Positions 35,118 to 37,182 of a stretch of DNA of 37,182 nucleotides are shown in pieces. The notes below the pieces were generated by a model. That model did not search any database. It was given only the letters and a program-made list of their open reading frames with translations, and was not told where the DNA came from. Numbering within the stretch: position 1 is the first letter of the stretch; every line of letters begins with the position of its first letter. This DNA is from Burkholderiaceae bacterium (lineage in GTDB: Bacteria; Pseudomonadota; Gammaproteobacteria; Burkholderiales; Burkholderiaceae): contig CANFOT010000012.1 of the NCBI GenBank assembly GCA_947448625.1, forward strand, positions 1 through 37,182. The letters are read 5' to 3'. A program made the translations under genes and the position numbers.

Positions 35118-36053
35118 ATGGCTAAAAACTCTGAATTGTTATTTGCATCTGAATTGGACCAGGCGGTTCGCTATATTGAGCGCACCCGTAACTACTATCT
35201 TGGCTTGGGATATGAAACCCCCTATATTTGGGCTCACTACGCTGATGTTCCCTTTGCTCTGCTACAAAAACCCCTGAATCAATCGACCTTAGGATTGGTG
35301 ACTACCGCCGTCCCGTTTGATGCTAGCAAAGGTCTTCAAGGGCCTGGTGCACCTTATAACGCTGCGGCTAAGTTTTATGATCCCTATATTCGATCAATTG
35401 ATGAAGAGGTGGATTTGCGTATTGCGCATGTGGGCATTGATAGACGTAATGCGAATATGCAGGATAGTAATTGTTGGTTTCCATTGGCTGCAGCGAAACG
35501 CGCTCTTGCAAAAGCACGCATTCAGTCCTTATCTAAACATTTTTATGGTTTACCAACTAATCGCAGTCAACGGCATACCCTCGAAATTGATGCGCCACTC
35601 ATTCTGAGTAAGATGCGCGAAGATCTCGTGGATGTTGCCGTGTTGATTCCGAATTGCCCCATTTGTCATCAAAGCCAAAGTTTATTGGCGCGTTATTTGG
35701 AGGCTGCTGGCATTCCTACGGTCATCATGGGTGCCGCGAAAGATATTGTGGAATATTGCGGAGTACCCCGTTTGCTCTTTAGTGACCTCCCGCTTGGCAA
35801 TGCTGCAGCATTACCTAATAATTCTCAATCGCAAGACTCTAATTTTGAATTAGCACTTCGTTTGCTGGAAGGCGCTCCCAGTGCACGAACAACGGTGCAG
35901 TCTCCTTTGGTCTGGTCTGCTGACCCTACTTGGAAATTAGACTATTCCAATCTAGAGAGGCTTAGTACTGAGGAAATTGCGCGTTTGCGTGATGAAGCTG
36001 AAAGGGCGCGTATTACTGCGCGCGATATCAGAGTAAAAAGCGTTGGCGCTTAA
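35118..36053 (+). CDS. GrdB/PrdB-like reductase B subunit homologue without selenocysteine
   Basis: The 311-residue protein (ATG 35118; a TTG just before adds one residue) resembles the selenoprotein B subunit of glycine/betaine/sarcosine/proline reductases. Support comes from the C-terminal half: DVAVLIPNCPICHQSQSLLARYLEAAGIPTVIMG, then VPRLLFSDLPLGNAAALP, which mirrors the selenocysteine loop and the PLGNP segment of GrdB. In GrdB the loop carries U-x-x-C; here it is C180-x-x-C183, so a dithiol could replace selenocysteine. The first 175 residues match less clearly. Such proteins without selenocysteine occur in aerobic betaproteobacteria and have no firm role. No GrdA, GrdC/D or selenium genes are nearby. 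The divergent neighbour is an FAH-family enzyme. Confidence 0.65.
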   Translation: MAKNSELLFASELDQAVRYIERTRNYYLGLGYETPYIWAHYADVPFALLQKPLNQSTLGLVTTAVPFDASKGLQGPGAPYNAAAKFYDPYIRSIDEEVDLRIAHVGIDRRNANMQDSNCWFPLAAAKRALAKARIQSLSKHFYGLPTNRSQRHTLEIDAPLILSKMREDLVDVAVLIPNCPICHQSQSLLARYLEAAGIPTVIMGAAKDIVEYCGVPRLLFSDLPLGNAAALPNNSQSQDSNFELALRLLEGAPSARTTVQSPLVWSADPTWKLDYSNLERLSTEEIARLRDEAERARITARDIRVKSVGA

Positions 36054-37054
36054 GCCTGTCTGGACAGCGAGTATTTACACAAAGCATGAAGCGCTGTTGT
36101 TGCCGCATTTTCAGGGAAGTCTTTAAGGCACTCTAATGCAAGATCGACTTCACGTTTTGCGGCAGACTGGGTGTAATCCAAAGCACCAGAATTTTGAACG
36201 GCGCTCAGAATTTGTTGAAAGACGTCATCTGGCAAGTCTTGATTTTGTTCTATCGCTGCCCGAACTAGTAAGCGCTCTTCAGTGCTGCCATTTTCAAGAA
36301 GATAAATGAGCGGAAGTGTAGGTTTACCTTCCCTTAAATCATCGCCAGCATTTTTTCCCATTTGGGATGCATCGGCGGTGTAATCCAGAAGGTCATCCAT
36401 TAGCTGGAAAGCGGTGCCGATATGGCGACCAAAGGCGGCAGATTGCTCCCTTTGTTTAGCGTCAGTGCCAGCCAAAATAGCCCCAAGCTCTGTAGATGCT
36501 TCAAATAATTTAGCAGTTTTATAGCGAATCACCCGTAGATAGCTCTCTTCATCTACTTCAGGGTCATTCATATTGAGGAGTTGTAAAACCTCTCCCTCAG
36601 CAATCGTATTGGTTGCGTCGGACAGGATTTCCATCACCCGAGGGTCATTGGGCCCCACCATCATCTGAAAGGCTCTGGAATATAAAAAGTCACCCACCAA
36701 CACGCTTGCTGCATTCCCAAAGGCGGCATTGGCAGTTTCACGGCCCCTTCTCAGGGTAGATTCATCGACAACATCATCATGCAGTAGGGTGGCTGTGTGG
36801 ATAAATTCCACCACAGCTGCTAGCTCTAGGGCATGAGGGGTTTCTTTGCCATTCGCCAAGGCTTTGCCGACCAAGAGCAATAGCGCTGGCCGAACTCTTT
36901 TCCCACCTGCCTGAATGATATAAGTGGAGATTTGGTCGATTAAGGCGACTTTTGAGGCCAATCGCAGTCGAATAACCTCATCTAAGGCCTTGAAATCTAA
37001 GGCAATTGGGGCCAAAATTTGGCTTAATTCATTGGTTTTGACAGTGCTCGTCAT
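36050..37054 (-). CDS. ispB: Polyprenyl (octaprenyl) diphosphate synthase IspB
   Basis: IspB elongates farnesyl diphosphate with isopentenyl units to make the ubiquinone side chain. The 334-residue protein has the first aspartate-rich motif DDVVD at 93-97 and the second DDLLD at 220-224, both intact, plus GGKRVRPALLLL near residues 50-61 that binds the diphosphate. Chain length (octaprenyl in related bacteria) is inferred. It begins at ATG 37054 and overlaps the convergent end of the GrdB-like gene by four bases. The gene upstream on the other strand is rplU, the common betaproteobacterial arrangement; the rplU promoter -35 box lies inside the first codons here. Confidence 0.96.
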   Translation of the reverse strand: MTSTVKTNELSQILAPIALDFKALDEVIRLRLASKVALIDQISTYIIQAGGKRVRPALLLLVGKALANGKETPHALELAAVVEFIHTATLLHDDVVDESTLRRGRETANAAFGNAASVLVGDFLYSRAFQMMVGPNDPRVMEILSDATNTIAEGEVLQLLNMNDPEVDEESYLRVIRYKTAKLFEASTELGAILAGTDAKQREQSAAFGRHIGTAFQLMDDLLDYTADASQMGKNAGDDLREGKPTLPLIYLLENGSTEERLLVRAAIEQNQDLPDDVFQQILSAVQNSGALDYTQSAAKREVDLALECLKDFPENAATTALHALCKYSLSRQA

Positions 37055-37066
37055 GCAAGATATAAT
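37038..37066 (+). promoter_or_regulatory. Perfect-consensus sigma-70 promoter for rplU
   Basis: TTGACA at 37038-37043 and TATAAT at 37061-37066 are exact consensus boxes with the ideal spacing of 17 bases. Transcription should start near 37073, giving a leader of about 57 bases before the rplU ATG at 37130. The -35 box lies inside the divergent ispB coding sequence. Confidence 0.93.
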
Positions 37067-37129
37067 AATCGGCTTAGCTCATCCAGGGTGGATTAGCTTA
37101 AATGTAGATATTAATTGAGGTTTCAAACC

Positions 37130-37182
37130 ATGTACGCGGTCATAAAAACCGGTGGCAAACAGTATAAAGTTGCTGCAGGCGA
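37130..37182 (+). CDS. rplU: 50S ribosomal protein L21, N-terminal start (partial)
   Basis: From ATG 37130 the frame reads MYAVIKTGGKQYKVAAG, then leaves the window after 17 codons. This is the near-universal N-terminus of ribosomal protein L21, which binds 23S rRNA and L20. A TTGAGG stretch at 37115-37120 sits ten bases before the ATG and may act as the ribosome site. A strong promoter precedes it. In related bacteria rpmA (L27) and obg follow, but nothing beyond 37182 can be seen. Confidence 0.96.
   Translation, partial: MYAVIKTGGKQYKVAAG

Noticed and set aside
1..37182. Insertion sequences, CRISPR arrays, tRNA or rRNA genes
   Set aside because: No transposase-like protein, regularly spaced repeat, clover-leaf end or rRNA-like segment was recognised on either strand by reading; no search could be run.

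Overview
The window looks like a contiguous chromosomal stretch of a small-genome freshwater betaproteobacterium, most likely Polynucleobacter or a close Burkholderiaceae relative. The reasons are the betaproteobacterial division cluster order without murB, the run ftsZ - peroxiredoxin - lpxC - DUF721 - secA - argJ - DUF815 - Nudix, the block corC/pilBCD/coaE/zapD, a moderate GC content (judged by eye) and very tight gene packing. The genus is inferred from gene order and protein style, not from a search. No rRNA, tRNA, CRISPR array, transposase or phage gene was seen, and no non-coding gap exceeds about 115 bp.

Region 1 (1-17123, all +) is the division and cell-wall (dcw) cluster: the tail of mraZ, then rsmH, ftsL, ftsI, murE, murF, mraY, murD, ftsW, murG, murC, ddl, ftsQ, ftsA and ftsZ. 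Nearly every junction from rsmH to ftsQ is a 4-10 base overlap, so translation is probably coupled. Together the genes build UDP-MurNAc-pentapeptide (murC/D/E/F, ddl), make and flip lipid II (mraY, murG, ftsW) and assemble the divisome (ftsL/I/Q/A/Z). MurE carries the DNPR motif expected for meso-diaminopimelate peptidoglycan.

Region 2 (17124-24611) holds a Prx5-like peroxiredoxin behind an RNA hairpin, lpxC (lipid A), a DUF721/DciA-type gene on the minus strand, secA, argJ, a DUF815 P-loop ATPase and a MutT-like Nudix hydrolase.

Region 3 (24608-29933, all -) is one tightly linked unit transcribed corC-like, pilB, pilC, pilD, coaE, zapD. The pilus ATPase and the prepilin peptidase are both shorter than the usual family members.

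Region 4 (30030-36053) is a mixed accessory stretch: an Ogt-type DNA repair methyltransferase, a head-to-head prenyl synthase (squalene/phytoene type), a sodium:solute symporter, a PanE-like ketopantoate reductase behind a perfect palindrome, and a divergent pair made of a fumarylacetoacetate-hydrolase-family enzyme and a protein resembling the selenoprotein B subunit of glycine/betaine reductases, with a CxxC in place of selenocysteine. This last protein is the least expected gene here.

Region 5 (36050-37182) carries ispB (polyprenyl diphosphate synthase) divergent from the first codons of rplU. The rplU gene is preceded by a perfect-consensus sigma-70 promoter whose -35 box lies inside the ispB coding sequence.
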